Below are positions 31,341-40,330 of a stretch of DNA of 64,000 bases, one piece after another. This DNA comes from Gonatopus flavifemur (Eukaryota; Arthropoda; Insecta; Hymenoptera; Dryinidae). The translations under genes were made by a program, and so were the position numbers. Location of the stretch: assembly GCA_018340375.1 (NCBI GenBank), contig JAFFJZ010000002.1:11178001-11242000 (forward strand), given 5' to 3'. The notes below the pieces were generated by a model, which saw only the letters and a program-made list of their open reading frames with translations, made no database searches and was not told the DNA's origin. Within the stretch, counting starts at the first letter, position 1. Each line of letters starts with the position of its first letter.

Positions 31341-31553
31341 CACACCGAGTAAATTTTATAATTGGATTTATTTGGATTCACTAAATTTTATGAAAATCAA
31401 CTGAATTTCAATTTAAACATGAACCTAATAGAGTTTTACTGGGACAAAATGAAAAATTCAGTCAATCCAAATAAATTTAGAGTTATTTCAAATAAAATTT
31501 ACTCAAATCAAGTGAAAATTGACTGGATGCAATGAAATGTCTAGTTCTGGGTG
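31341..31553. mobile_element. Possible MITE with AAATTTAT/ATAAATTT words
   Basis: It starts CACACCGAGTAAATTTTATA directly after TA (31339-31340) and ends near GTTCTGGGTG. GGATTTATTTGGATTCACTA, trimmed to its core ATTTATTTGGATT, recurs inverted as AATCCAAATAAAT, alongside AAAATTTACTCAAATC. The termini are only partly matching. Confidence 0.45.
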
Positions 31554-32043
31554 CGATGACAAAAGCAATCAAGATACTATTTACTTTTTTTTTTACGAAA
31601 TTCTATTATTATTGTCGTATGCGATTGAAATACGAATTGTTCGTTGACCTACATTCGAGCACAGGAAGGAGCTCGTTTCTGCAATTGACAGTTTCTGTTG
31701 AATTCGTTCAGTGAGATTGCAAAGTATGGAAATTTTGATTATAAATCATTTTTTTTTCTCACGTCTTCAAATTTCACTTGAGTGGACTCGATTTCCATTG
31801 AACATCATCATCTGATTTGATCTGATTACCGAAGCGCTTATTAATAGAGTTAAACGAGCTGTAATCACTTTTAGTGGACTCAATGAATAACATGAACGGC
31901 AATTTTACAACAATTCCCGTGATTTACCGATGATGATTTCAATACTTTGTATTCAGATAACGCCTTTTTGATCAATTGAATTCATATTGAATTTGTTTTA
32001 ACTATCATAACAGGCACTATTCGAGAACTCTTTGCGAACTCTT
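31554..32043. other. AT-rich interval, nothing recognised
   Basis: No TIRs or recognised frames. Confidence 0.5.
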
Positions 32044-33259
32044 CCCAGATAACATGTAAGCTTGTCATAAGCTTGTCAGGCTTGTCACTAGATTGTTTTT
32101 GACTTCCCTGGTCAAAAAAATCTCTCTGAATCTTTCTGAGAATTTCACGTTTCAGAGAAATTCAGAGAGGTTTGGGGAGATTCAGAGAAATTCAGAGGAA
32201 TTCATCGTGATTCAGGGAAATTCAGAAGGATTCAGGAACGGGTGAATTAGGAAAAATTGTGCGTTGAACTTTTCAGAAGGGTTCAGAGAAATTCAGAGAG
32301 AGATACATTGAGGAAAATTTCCCGTGCGAGATTGCAGAGGCATTCAGGGAGTTTTAGAGAAACTCAGAGGAACGGAAATTCGGGAAAATTTAGCATGGAA
32401 CATCACGGAAGGATTTGAAGAAATGCAGAGAGATTCAGAGAAATTCAGAGAAATTCAGGAATGAATAAATTGAGGGGAATTTTTGGTTCAAGATTGCAGA
32501 GGCATCCAGGGAATTTTAGAGAAACTCAGAGAGCCGGACATCAGGAAAAATTGACCACAGAACTCCTTTAGGAAGGATTCAGGGAAATTCAGAGAGACTC
32601 AGAGGGATTGGAAGAAATTTAGGGAGAAATGAATGGAGTGAAACTTTTGGTTAAAGAATTCGGAGGTATTCAGGGAGTTTTAGGGAGAATTAGAAACCCG
32701 AAACTTGACAAAAATTAAGTATGGAACTTTACAGAAGGATTCAGACAAATTCAGAGTCAGCTTTGAATTCTCAATATTTGAAATCCGAAGAGATTCAAAG
32801 AGCTTCAGAGGAATTCAGAGAGATTCAGAGGAACTCAGACTGTTCCAGAGGAATTCAGCATGAGCTTTGAATTCTTAATAAATTAAATTCTGGAGAATTT
32901 GGAAAGATTCAGGAAGATCCTGAAGAATTTATAGATTTCCATAGAAAAATTAAGAGAGATTCAAAGGAAGTTGGAGAGATTCAGGATGTATGACTATCGG
33001 ACAGGTCTCCAACTTTCTCTGAATTCCTCTAAAATTGCTCTGAATCTCTCTGAAAAATGTCCCAAAATATAGAGAGATTCAGAGAGATTTTTTTTACCAG
33101 GGTTTTTATTGATAACCTTGTCAGTGTAAGGTTGCTTACAACTCTGTTGCAAGGCTTTTGTGAGCTTGTGCCCTTGTCGTGTATCAACTAGGAGGTTTAT
33201 CTCAAGCTTGTCACAAGCTCCTCTGACCACATTGCAGCAAGGCTGAGTTGCTATTTGGG
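32044..33259. mobile_element. CCCARATARC-TIR element, AGCTTGTC words, containing a nested element
   Basis: CCCAGATAACATG at the left and TTGCTATTTGGG at the right are imperfect inverted repeats. The outer flanks (32056-32100 and 33110-33245) share AAGCTTGTCA, GGCTTGTCAC, ACCTTGTCAG and AAGCTTGTCACAAGCT words. The element is interrupted by 32106-33102. Terminal sequence links it with 54853-55067. Without the insert it would be about 220 bases, close to the 215 bases of that element. Confidence 0.65.
32106..33102. mobile_element. TIR-bounded array of GATTCAGAG words
   Basis: The ends CCCTGGTCAAAAAAATCTCT followed by CTGAATC, and their inverse (GATTCAGAGAGATTTTTTTT then ACCAGGG), match over 27 or more bases. 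Nearly the whole 997-base interior is a degenerate run of GATTCAGAGA, AAATTCAGAG, GAATTCAGAGG and similar 10-11-base units, mostly in one orientation, flipping near the right end. It is non-coding. A clear target duplication was not found. A looser relative lies at 12340-13300. Confidence 0.8.
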
Positions 33260-33846
33260 CTCTCTAGTAGAAATGCTTCAAATATTCATCAATGTTTCGA
33301 TGCTGCAGGAGACAAACATATACGCTCGGAAGTACCTTACGAGGATTTAATGGAGCATTGGTGAGAGTCTAGTTCTTCCCTCGATGCGATGTTACAATAC
33401 AAAACTCCTGAATATCTAGTATGATTTCTGCTGGGATTATCTCGAAGCTTAGATACTATCCCTTCCAAAGTGTTCACCTTATATGTGAAATGACACGGAC
33501 AATTTTTCAGGGCTCAAGGCCAGCAAGAATGTGTTCCATTCATTTTGAGTGTGACTTGATTTCTGTTCAAGATAACTAATATCTCGCTCTTTAGCTTTAT
33601 ATATCATCACCATTTCCATGTAGATTTTACTCGGATGTGACAAGCACATACGACTCGGCAGCAATTTTCCACTTGAATGGAATGTAAAAACCTGAAGGCA
33701 TTCGTTCTGGAACTTTTGAAAGTATTACTTGAATGGATGGAATTCATCATCAAGAAGAGGGTGTTTTACTTTCTTAAATGCTTCAAAGTGTCGTAAAAAG
33801 TTTGTTACGTCTATGTGGACAGCTGATTACCAAAATGTACAGTACA
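33260..33846. other. AT-rich interval, nothing recognised
   Basis: No repeat or gene supported. The minus-strand frame at 33479-33664 has no motif. Confidence 0.5.
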
Positions 33847-34238
33847 CCCGTACAGCACAACCACCGATCCTCCACCTAGGACTTCGGTGGACTGGAGGTG
33901 GAGAATTGGTGGAGAAATGGGAGCCGTGGAAATAAGGGAGAAATAAGGGAGAGTCTCCGTTGAGGCAACGGAGAGGCGACGGAGAAATGTCCGCCCCCTG
34001 TATTTCCAGTAAAACTTAAATCCGTGAATTCATACATTCAGATTTGGTTACGTAAATGCACCAATAAGAATTATATTGAAAATACAGGGGGCGGACATTT
34101 CTCCGTCGCCTCTCCGTTGCCTCAACGGAGACTCTCCCTTATTTCTCCCTTATCTCCACGGCTCCCATTTCTCCACCAATTCTCCACCTCCAGTCCACCG
34201 AAGTCCTAGGTGGAGGATCGGTGGTTGTGCTGTACGGG
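33847..34238. mobile_element. Near-perfect palindromic element, 160-base arms
   Basis: 33847-34006 is the reverse complement of 34079-34238 with a single mismatch by eye (GTGGAAATAAG against GTGGAGATAAG), around a 72-base AT-rich loop. The tips read CCCGTACAGCACAACC. The arms are much more GC-rich than the surroundings and consist largely of GGTGGAG, CTCCACC, GGAGAG and CTCCG words. The frames it creates (33729-33935, 34024-34209, 34139-34333) are mirror images and not genes. No transposase or certain target duplication was seen. The almost identical arms point to recent formation or gene conversion between them. Confidence 0.9.
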
Positions 34239-34660
34239 CATAGAGGTCTGATATTTCGAATTATGAACTTCATGCTACCTAGTGGGTGGCCCTGACTACC
34301 CCAACTTGGCCCAAAGCAGGACCTGAGATCCAAAGAGTTTTATTTCCAGTAGGGTATGGATGGAGCAGAATCACAATTCATGAGGGAAAAGTAAGTGATA
34401 CTTTCGATTTGATGTGAACAATATCACTGGGCCATTCAATCGACAGTACCTTGTTAACAATAAAACTTTTTGGATTCAAGACCCTACCCTGGACCCAGTT
34501 CAGGTGTTCAGGGCCAAGATAGGGCTTTATATGGTCTCACTTTTAGCAGAAGGAATATCAAGCTGGGTAATTCACCACCGAAACCTCCGATCAGAAGTGG
34601 AATTGATCTCATACAGACAGTTTCAACTCAATCAAATTTAAACATTATCATTTGTGGAGT
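34239..34660. repeat. Inverted repeat with GGCCC/GGGTCC words
   Basis: 34275-34345 (GGCCCTGACTACCCCAAC, GGCCCAAAGCAGGACC, GATCCAAAGAGTTTTATT) is the imperfect inverse of about 34455-34530 (AATAAAACTTTTTGGATTC, CCTGGACCCAG, CAGGGCCAAG). It is probably an older word-filled element lying next to the palindrome. Frames 34414-34641 and 34470-34715 derive from it. Confidence 0.5.
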
Positions 34661-34661
34661 G

Positions 34662-34917
34662 CACTGTGAAAAAAAAATTTCGGAAAAATTCCAGTATCGT
34701 ACTGGAAGCAATTAAACTGTACATTTGGACTGAAAAATTATATTCAAATCATGAAAATTCTAGTACACGTATCGGAAAATTTTTGTATTTATACTGGAAA
34801 ATGGAAGTACGAAACATCAATTTTCATGTAAAATACAAAAAACTCCGGTACAATAGGAATTTTCTTGTACGTGAGCTGAAAAATTCGCTATAGACGATTC
34901 CAGTTTTTGTTAACAGT
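34662..34917. mobile_element. Possible MITE with GTAC/CCAGTAT words
   Basis: It begins CACTGTGAAAAAAAAATTTC. The interior repeats TTCCAGTATCGTACTGGAA, TAGTACACGTATCGGAAAAT, TATACTGGAAAATGG, GTACGAAAC and CCGGTACAATAGG. The right end near TTAACAGTCTATA is weak. It is related in word content to 2157-2262. Confidence 0.45.
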
Positions 34918-35430
34918 CTATATTTTGAGGCTATTAATAACATTGAGCCTTCAGAAGCACACTCTTAAAAATTTCCGCCGCGAATCTCAAAATATTCGTA
35001 CTAATTTTAATACAAAAATTTAAGAGTATTTGACACAACATATTTTTGCATTAGATTTCTCACACTGTTATTGAAATTCAAACATAATATCATCCTCATA
35101 ATAATCTCCTAAAATCTGCAGTGAATTTGGAACAATATATTAATTGCTTCTAAATATTGTGTATTTTGAATTTTTTGAAGATGTCACTTTCATTACAGTG
35201 TAAATGAAAACAAAACTCGATAAACATTTGTAATTCACACAATTTTATCATTGTTTGAGTAACAATTCAAGATACCCATATGAATTGCAATTAGTTCCGT
35301 CGATTTAGACATAATCATGATTTTGACGTCTGATAAGAATAATCATTTGAAGAAGAAATGACGATGGCGAGATTTTTTCATGTACAAACTGATTAAACAA
35401 TTGTTATATTGAGAAAACATCCCTAATAAG
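34918..35430. other. AT-rich interval, nothing recognised
   Basis: No repeat or gene supported. Confidence 0.5.
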
Positions 35431-35432
35431 AA

Positions 35433-35532
35433 TGAATCTCTACATTTTTCCAATCTCCAATGTTCAAAATCCGATAGGAATGAAAGAAAATTAATAAATT
35501 TCGAACGTTTTCAGAGAAACGTAGAGAAATGC
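35433..35532. mobile_element. Degenerate copy of the ATCTCTGCATTT hairpin
   Basis: ATCTCTACATTTTTCC, CAAAATCCGATAGGAATG and TTTCGAACGTTTTCAGAGAA align in order with the hairpin at 42198-42285. The inverted arms here are more diverged. Confidence 0.55.
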
Positions 35533-35550
35533 AGGAATCATTTATCGAGG

Positions 35551-35748
35551 ATCTGTTCGAGCGGGACAAAATTCTAATTGAAATAAACGCAAAGAAACTT
35601 TTTGGTTAGTTGAAATAAAATTTGTATGTAAGAAATTGTTAATTTTGTGAATCAAATTTTGTTCATCCCAAACAAATTTTATTCCAGTCAACTAAAAAGT
35701 TTCTTCGCGTTCATTTCCACCAAAATTTTGTTCGGCTCGAATGAACTG
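35551..35748. mobile_element. Hairpin MITE with ~70-base arms
   Basis: TGTTCGAGCGGGACAAAATT, AAATRAACGC, AAGAAACTTTTT and GAATAAAATTTGT in the left arm (35555-35625) reappear inverted in the right arm (35672-35745). The loop is about 45 bases. Both tips contain TTCGAGC. Confidence 0.75.
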
Positions 35749-36308
35749 GGCCTCCAGTGAAATTTCGGGAGAATGACGCCCCTACATATCTGGTGAAAAT
35801 ACCAATTCGAAGGTTGTTATGCCATGAGCTCTCACAATTTTTCTTTTCCATGTCATATGAAATAATGTGAGAATAAAAAAAGAATTTCTAATTCAGTTCC
35901 TAAGGATTGGAAATTTCATTCACAAATGTGTTTGGAAAATGCATGAAATTTCAAGAAATTCCTAACAGTACACAGCTTGTTTCAATTCGTTTGAAAGAGA
36001 CACGACAATATTCATGTCATCAATTCATAGAACAAAAGATCTCTTCATATGACAAGACGAAATTTTTTGTTCGAAGGAAATCTTAACAGCGGAAGTTTCC
36101 TTTCTTCCATCTAATGTATCGATATAGTATGCCACGATTCCTGAATGAAAGTTTTCTTTGATGTTGAACCGAAACAAATTTCTCCATTAATTTCCCAAGA
36201 GCAACAAAAGCCATGAGTTAATCAATGTCGTCTTTCCTCGAGTGTAGGTGTTAAAGGTCTCTGCTTGTTCTTTATTCTGTTCTTCAAGTTCGAATTAAAA
36301 TGAAATCA
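35749..36308. other. AT-rich interval, nothing recognised
   Basis: No repeat or gene supported. Confidence 0.5.
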
Positions 36309-36337
36309 TTAATTGTTTCTTGTAGAACATAGACGTA

Positions 36338-36581
36338 CCTGATATAGAAATGGAAATATGTTATTATAGGAAGATCGATTGGACGATGTTTCATTGTGCG
36401 AAGAGGGATACAAAATTCGCTGTTTCAACACAAGGTACACTGCGAAATGACATTTCGCTGTAACAAACAATGTTTGTTCTGCATTGGAGAACCATACATC
36501 GACCAATGATTGCCAACAGTGTCCACATTGCTCGGCTTTCCATACGGATGAAGCATCTATTTTGAATAATGCTTTCACGAA
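36338..36581 (-). CDS. Weak candidate internal exon, unknown protein
   Basis: On the minus strand an open frame of ~80 codons ends at a consensus splice donor, CAG/GTACGT (exon end at 36338). A T-rich run followed by an AG (TTCTTTTTTCGTGAAAG) lies upstream near 36579-36595 and could serve as acceptor. The encoded peptide is not low-complexity: it has WKAEQCGHCWQSLVD early, three Cys, three Trp, and an Asn/Ser-rich end before FPFLYQ. I do not recognise any domain. Against it, the segment includes short palindromes (GCGAAATGACATTTCGC, CAAACAATGTTTG) like those in nearby transposons, and no neighbouring exon is visible. It may well be chance. Confidence 0.2.
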
Positions 36582-36598
36582 AAAAGAATATTAATTGG

Positions 36599-36779
36599 AA
36601 TAACTATTCAATTATCAAGCGCATATGGACCCATTTTTTCGTTAGAATAACCATTTTTTCCATTGATTTGACTAATTTCTTTAAGAAAAATACTTAAAAT
36701 TGATTGAATTGATGAATAAATTCCTTATTTCAACGAAAAAAAAATGTATCCATGTGCGCTTGTGAGTTCAATAGCTATT
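36599..36779. mobile_element. Fully palindromic MITE
   Basis: The two halves pair almost to the centre: AATAACTATTCAATTATCAA / inverse of TGAGTTCAATAGCTATT, then AAGCGCATATGGA / TCCATGTGCGCTT, then CATTTTTTCGTTAGAATAA / TTATTTCAACGAAAAAAAAATG. The middle is AAATTTCTTTAAGAAAA-like. There is no coding potential. Confidence 0.75.
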
Positions 36780-37109
36780 TTTCACTCCATGTATACGCAA
36801 CAACGAATGACGACTGAACTCATTTGAAAAACATAAAATTCCCAACAATCTGTGTTGAATTATCAAGCCACTCCAGTTCATTCCTTCTCAATTGATCCAA
36901 GTTACAGACTGGATTCTCGGAAAAGGATTAGTGCAATGTCGAATTCGTGCAAATCTACGTGAATACACTGATGAATGAATATAATGAATTTCAAATCGTT
37001 TCGATAATTCAATTAACGCAATGAAAATGATTCTGTTTATTCTAAGAAATAACTTGAAACTACTTGTCAACTTGGTACATTACTCTACACAGGAAATACA
37101 TGATTGAAA

Positions 37110-37620
37110 ATTTCTTGCTTTCGCCAACACTGACAATAGAACTTGGCTTGGTGCAAGGCTGACTGCCAAATCTTGGATGGCAATCGATGGAGGATCAATG
37201 TTGACTGAAACTAGATAAAATGATATACCATTATTGGTAATTAATCAATCGCTTCCGTCTATCTATCATCGTCTCAGCATTGATTTATGCTTGGCGCAAA
37301 CTGTCGCAAAGTGTCCAGCAGTCGAGAATTTCAATGGAATCGGTCAATCAAAAATTCAAATCGAACAACAAAATGAGCAAAAAATTTCCGGATTAAACAC
37401 CGTGCATCGCTAAACCTTGGCTCAACATAGACTCGATAAAGTGAATGAGTGTTGCGCCAAGCACTGACAATAGCTAGACTCAATCTTGACTGCGACTGTC
37501 AGTCTGGCCCGAACTTTCCAATGTTCTCCACTGTTTCATCGATGTTGATTTTATGTTCGCAGAAAGATGTTGCGCTCGAAGATCACCTAATCTTGGGCTA
37601 CGTTGTGCCATCCTAGAACC
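37110..37620. repeat. GCCAA/TTGGC-word segment
   Basis: CGCCAACACTGACAATAG (37114-37131) recurs as GCGCCAAGCACTGACAATAG (37453-37472). Between and after them are TTGGCTTGGTGCAAGG, ACTGCCAAATCTTGGATGGC, GCTTGGCGCAAACTG and CTTGGCTCAACATAGACTCG. It behaves like another word-filled element with unplaced ends. Confidence 0.45.
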
Positions 37621-38070
37621 AATGGTCAACTTTTATTTGGGGTAGATACATATAACTATATGTTTATAATAACGCGATAATGCTATAAAAGTAGATTGTG
37701 AAGATATTGATATTTGGAAAGGAAAATTTCAGTATGAAGATTGTTGAATTCATATCAATATAAGATTATGACGAATTTTGTGTGTGGAAAAATTAAGTAT
37801 GCAGTCTGAGGGTTAACTGAATATAAATGAATTTTCATTCATTGGAAGGGAATAAACATTAATATATGTGGGGAATTAAACCACAGCAGGAACGGTCACA
37901 AGTTTATAACGTTGGAGCTAGCAAAAAAATCAACGATTCGCAAGTGCTCCACCAAATTCGCTGGGAAGAAAATCTGGTTCTGATAAATAGAATAAGAATA
38001 CTAACGATGGAATATGGATTGGTGTAATGGTGATAGCTGAGGCTTTATAATCGCGAATAATGACCCAAGT
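37621..38070. other. AT-rich interval, nothing recognised
   Basis: No repeat or gene supported. Confidence 0.5.
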
Positions 38071-38071
38071 C

Positions 38072-38255
38072 AAAAAACCTAATTTACCTCTGATTCGTTG
38101 CGTATTACGGAGTGGATCAGGGTGGGTTTTATTTTTCGCCCTAATTTTGCTCTGTTCTTAACCTGATCTTGCTTTCAAAATTCTCATTGAACCTGATGTT
38201 AACCTTTTTTTGACCTAATTCATTTCTGGATCGTTGCGTATTACGGAGTTAATCA
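38072..38255. repeat. Direct repeat pair with CGTTGCGTATTACGGAGT core
   Basis: The segments 38075-38119 and 38212-38255 share ACCTAATT, then TCGTTGCGTATTACGGAGT exactly, then a GATCAG/AATCAA end. The spacer contains AACCTGATCTTG, GAACCTGATGTTAACC and GCCCTAATTTTG words. The element type is unclear. Confidence 0.65.
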
Positions 38256-38499
38256 AGTTTCAAAAGGTATTACAATTTTTCGACTCAGGGATGGAGAACA
38301 GAGATGGTGGGCTGCAGCCTCAATTACTTTTTGTACCGCAAGTACTTTTTCATCCGCATAAGATAGATAAAAAGTACTTCGAGTATTTCCAGACATGCAA
38401 TTATGAATCCTTCATCACGTGAATCCAGTTTCCGTGACCATGTTGTGGTTTTTCCAGTGTATTCACCACGCTCTCCATAGTCTCTGGGTTTCCTTTAGC

Positions 38500-38660
38500 G
38501 CAGGTATTACCAACTCGTAAATATCTCCAAAGACATCTTTTAGAGATTTTTTAGATATCTTCAAGACATAAAAAGAGTTTAAGAGATTCAAAGGATATTC
38601 AAGAGTGTGGTCTAATGAGATATATTGAATTTATCTAAAAGATCGCGAGACACACAATGT
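38500..38660. repeat. AAGAGATT/AAAGATATC-word segment
   Basis: ACATCTTTTAGAGATTTTTTAG, trimmed to CATCTTTTAGAGA, then AGATATCTTCAAGACA, AAGAGATTCAAAGGATATTC and ATCTAAAAGATCG resemble the interior of the element at 54853-55067. TIRs were not found. Confidence 0.4.
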
Positions 38661-39550
38661 TTATTAGGGATTGGTACATTGAAAGGAATTTTTGAGGTTA
38701 CTGTAACTAAAACGCCTCAATTCAATATTTTTAGTAAAAGCTACTAGAAATTTGGATAATTGAACTAAGAAAGTATAGTTGATAATTTGTAGTAGCTCTC
38801 ATTAGGAATGTTTAGTTGAGATGTTGGAATAGATGAACAAGATAATATAAAAAAAGTGAAAAGATTTTCCTAGTCACAATTTAAGCTGTTTTCGTGAATT
38901 CTTCATCCTGAAAATATGCATTTCACTTCTGAATGGAACATCCATTATCCTTCATCAATTCGATTACTCCTGAATATTTCACTACATCATTTGTTTCAAA
39001 TGAAATTCGCAATCAAGTGTTGAATTTAATTGAAGATTACAATACACAGGTACCAACAAACATCATATTTTACAATCGCATATATCACTTCAAGCATTCA
39101 TCATCAATAATCCAACAATATTCATGAAACAAATTAACGAAAAAAATTCACCGCATTTTATGTATCTTTTGATCACGAAGAGAAATATCCAGGGCGATCA
39201 AAGTCTTCGCTAGAAGTCAATTATTCACGAATGCAGATGTACCTTTCATTCAACGCTAATTACGTCCAGCCTTCTGGAAACATAGTGAAAAATGAAATAT
39301 TCTCTAATGATTCTCTTCTTCTTCAATACCCTACGAATTCATCCATAATAACCCGCGTCTTATTCTCAAACCAATCATCAAATCTTGCTCAATCTTCGAA
39401 CCAAGTTCGCAGAAGTCGCCAATGTAACATGATTATCCGAAACCATTAATCTCATGTAGTCTTAATTGTACCACCGTACGAAGATTCTATCCCAGAACAA
39501 AATGAAATTTAGATCCAGTAACACAGCGTATATGGTGTGTACCCCATAAA
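38661..39550. other. AT-rich interval, nothing recognised
   Basis: The frames at 38933-39127 and 39231-39449 are Asn/Ser-rich readings of AT-rich DNA without motifs. Confidence 0.4.
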
Positions 39551-39571
39551 TACCGTATAAAGAAAGATCCA

Positions 39572-39583
39572 ATGCATATGCAT
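39572..39583. promoter_or_regulatory. Palindromic POU-factor site (MORE-like)
   Basis: ATGCATATGCAT is identical to the palindromic Oct-factor recognition element known to bind POU-domain dimers. It continues as ATATG. Binding in this organism is inference. Confidence 0.35.
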
Positions 39584-40148
39584 ATGGAATGAAAATGAAC
39601 GAACGGGAGCATCGAAGACTCACAGTTTAGTTGCAGTGGTCGTTGTCTTTCGCGTATTACATTTCTCCCATTCTCCTTGCTCTCTCTTTCTCCTTCTTAA
39701 ACGAAAGACTGTATCGCACCGTGGCAGCGCACACCGACGACGACCGACCACGTTCCGATAGAGGGAAAGAGAGAAATGCACGGGAGGAGAACGAGAGGAC
39801 AAGGAGAGAGGAAGAGAGACGAAAAAAAGAGAGGAGAGGGAACTAACGTCCTCGGGAGGGCCTCGAGGTTGGTCAACGGTGGCTCCGCCTAACGTCCGCC
39901 TCCAGAACCCGATTGGATGGCAAATTCTCCCGCCTCGAGGCTCATTTGTTTATTAATGTTGTAATGACCCGCGTGATCCTCTTTTGTCCCGTTCATTCTC
40001 CTCTTACCCCTTTTCATCTTTTTCTCTCCGCCGCATCGCACCGGCCAAACACTCACCATATGCTCACTACTCTTTTCTCTCACATACTCAAATACACACT
40101 GCGCGGAATGCGACCAGTTTCGCTTCGCTTCTTGCGAGTTCCTCTGAT

Positions 40149-40176
40149 CTTCTTCTTCTTCTTCTTCTTCTTCTTC
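40149..40176. repeat. (TTC)n microsatellite
   Basis: About nine TTC units within a pyrimidine-rich tract. Confidence 0.9.
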
Positions 40177-40330
40177 TCTGGCCTTCGACCACCGTGTCCG
40201 TCTTTCTATGTCTTCTTCTTCTCTGTTTTCTCTCGTTCGTCCTGTTTGAAGATATTTACACTCCCCTACTCATTCTCTTACATCCCCCTTGGAACACCCT
40301 AGCTTGATCACTTATTACGTATAGGGAGGG

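Larger units (their letters stand above)
39551..40330. promoter_or_regulatory. Possible promoter/5' region island
   Basis: A markedly less AT-rich island with CpGs and purine or pyrimidine tracts follows a TATAAAG at 39556-39562 and a palindromic POU-type site (39572-39583). An inverted CCAAT box (CGATTGG at about 39909-39915) lies in a GC-richer block (39850-39945). No TIRs are present. No coding exon can be tied to it; the Ser/Phe-rich frames 39913-40302 and 39984-40307 read through a (TTC)n array. Confidence 0.3.

Noticed and set aside
32106..33102. CRISPR-like array
   Set aside because: The units are 10-11 bases, degenerate and without unique spacers, and lie between transposon-type TIRs in a eukaryotic context.
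33729..34333. Frames inside the near-perfect palindrome
   Set aside because: They are mirror images produced by the inverted arms and end in the AT-rich loop or flanks.
39913..40307. 129- and 107-codon Phe/Ser-rich frames
   Set aside because: They overlap in different frames through a (TTC)n array, a low-complexity artefact.
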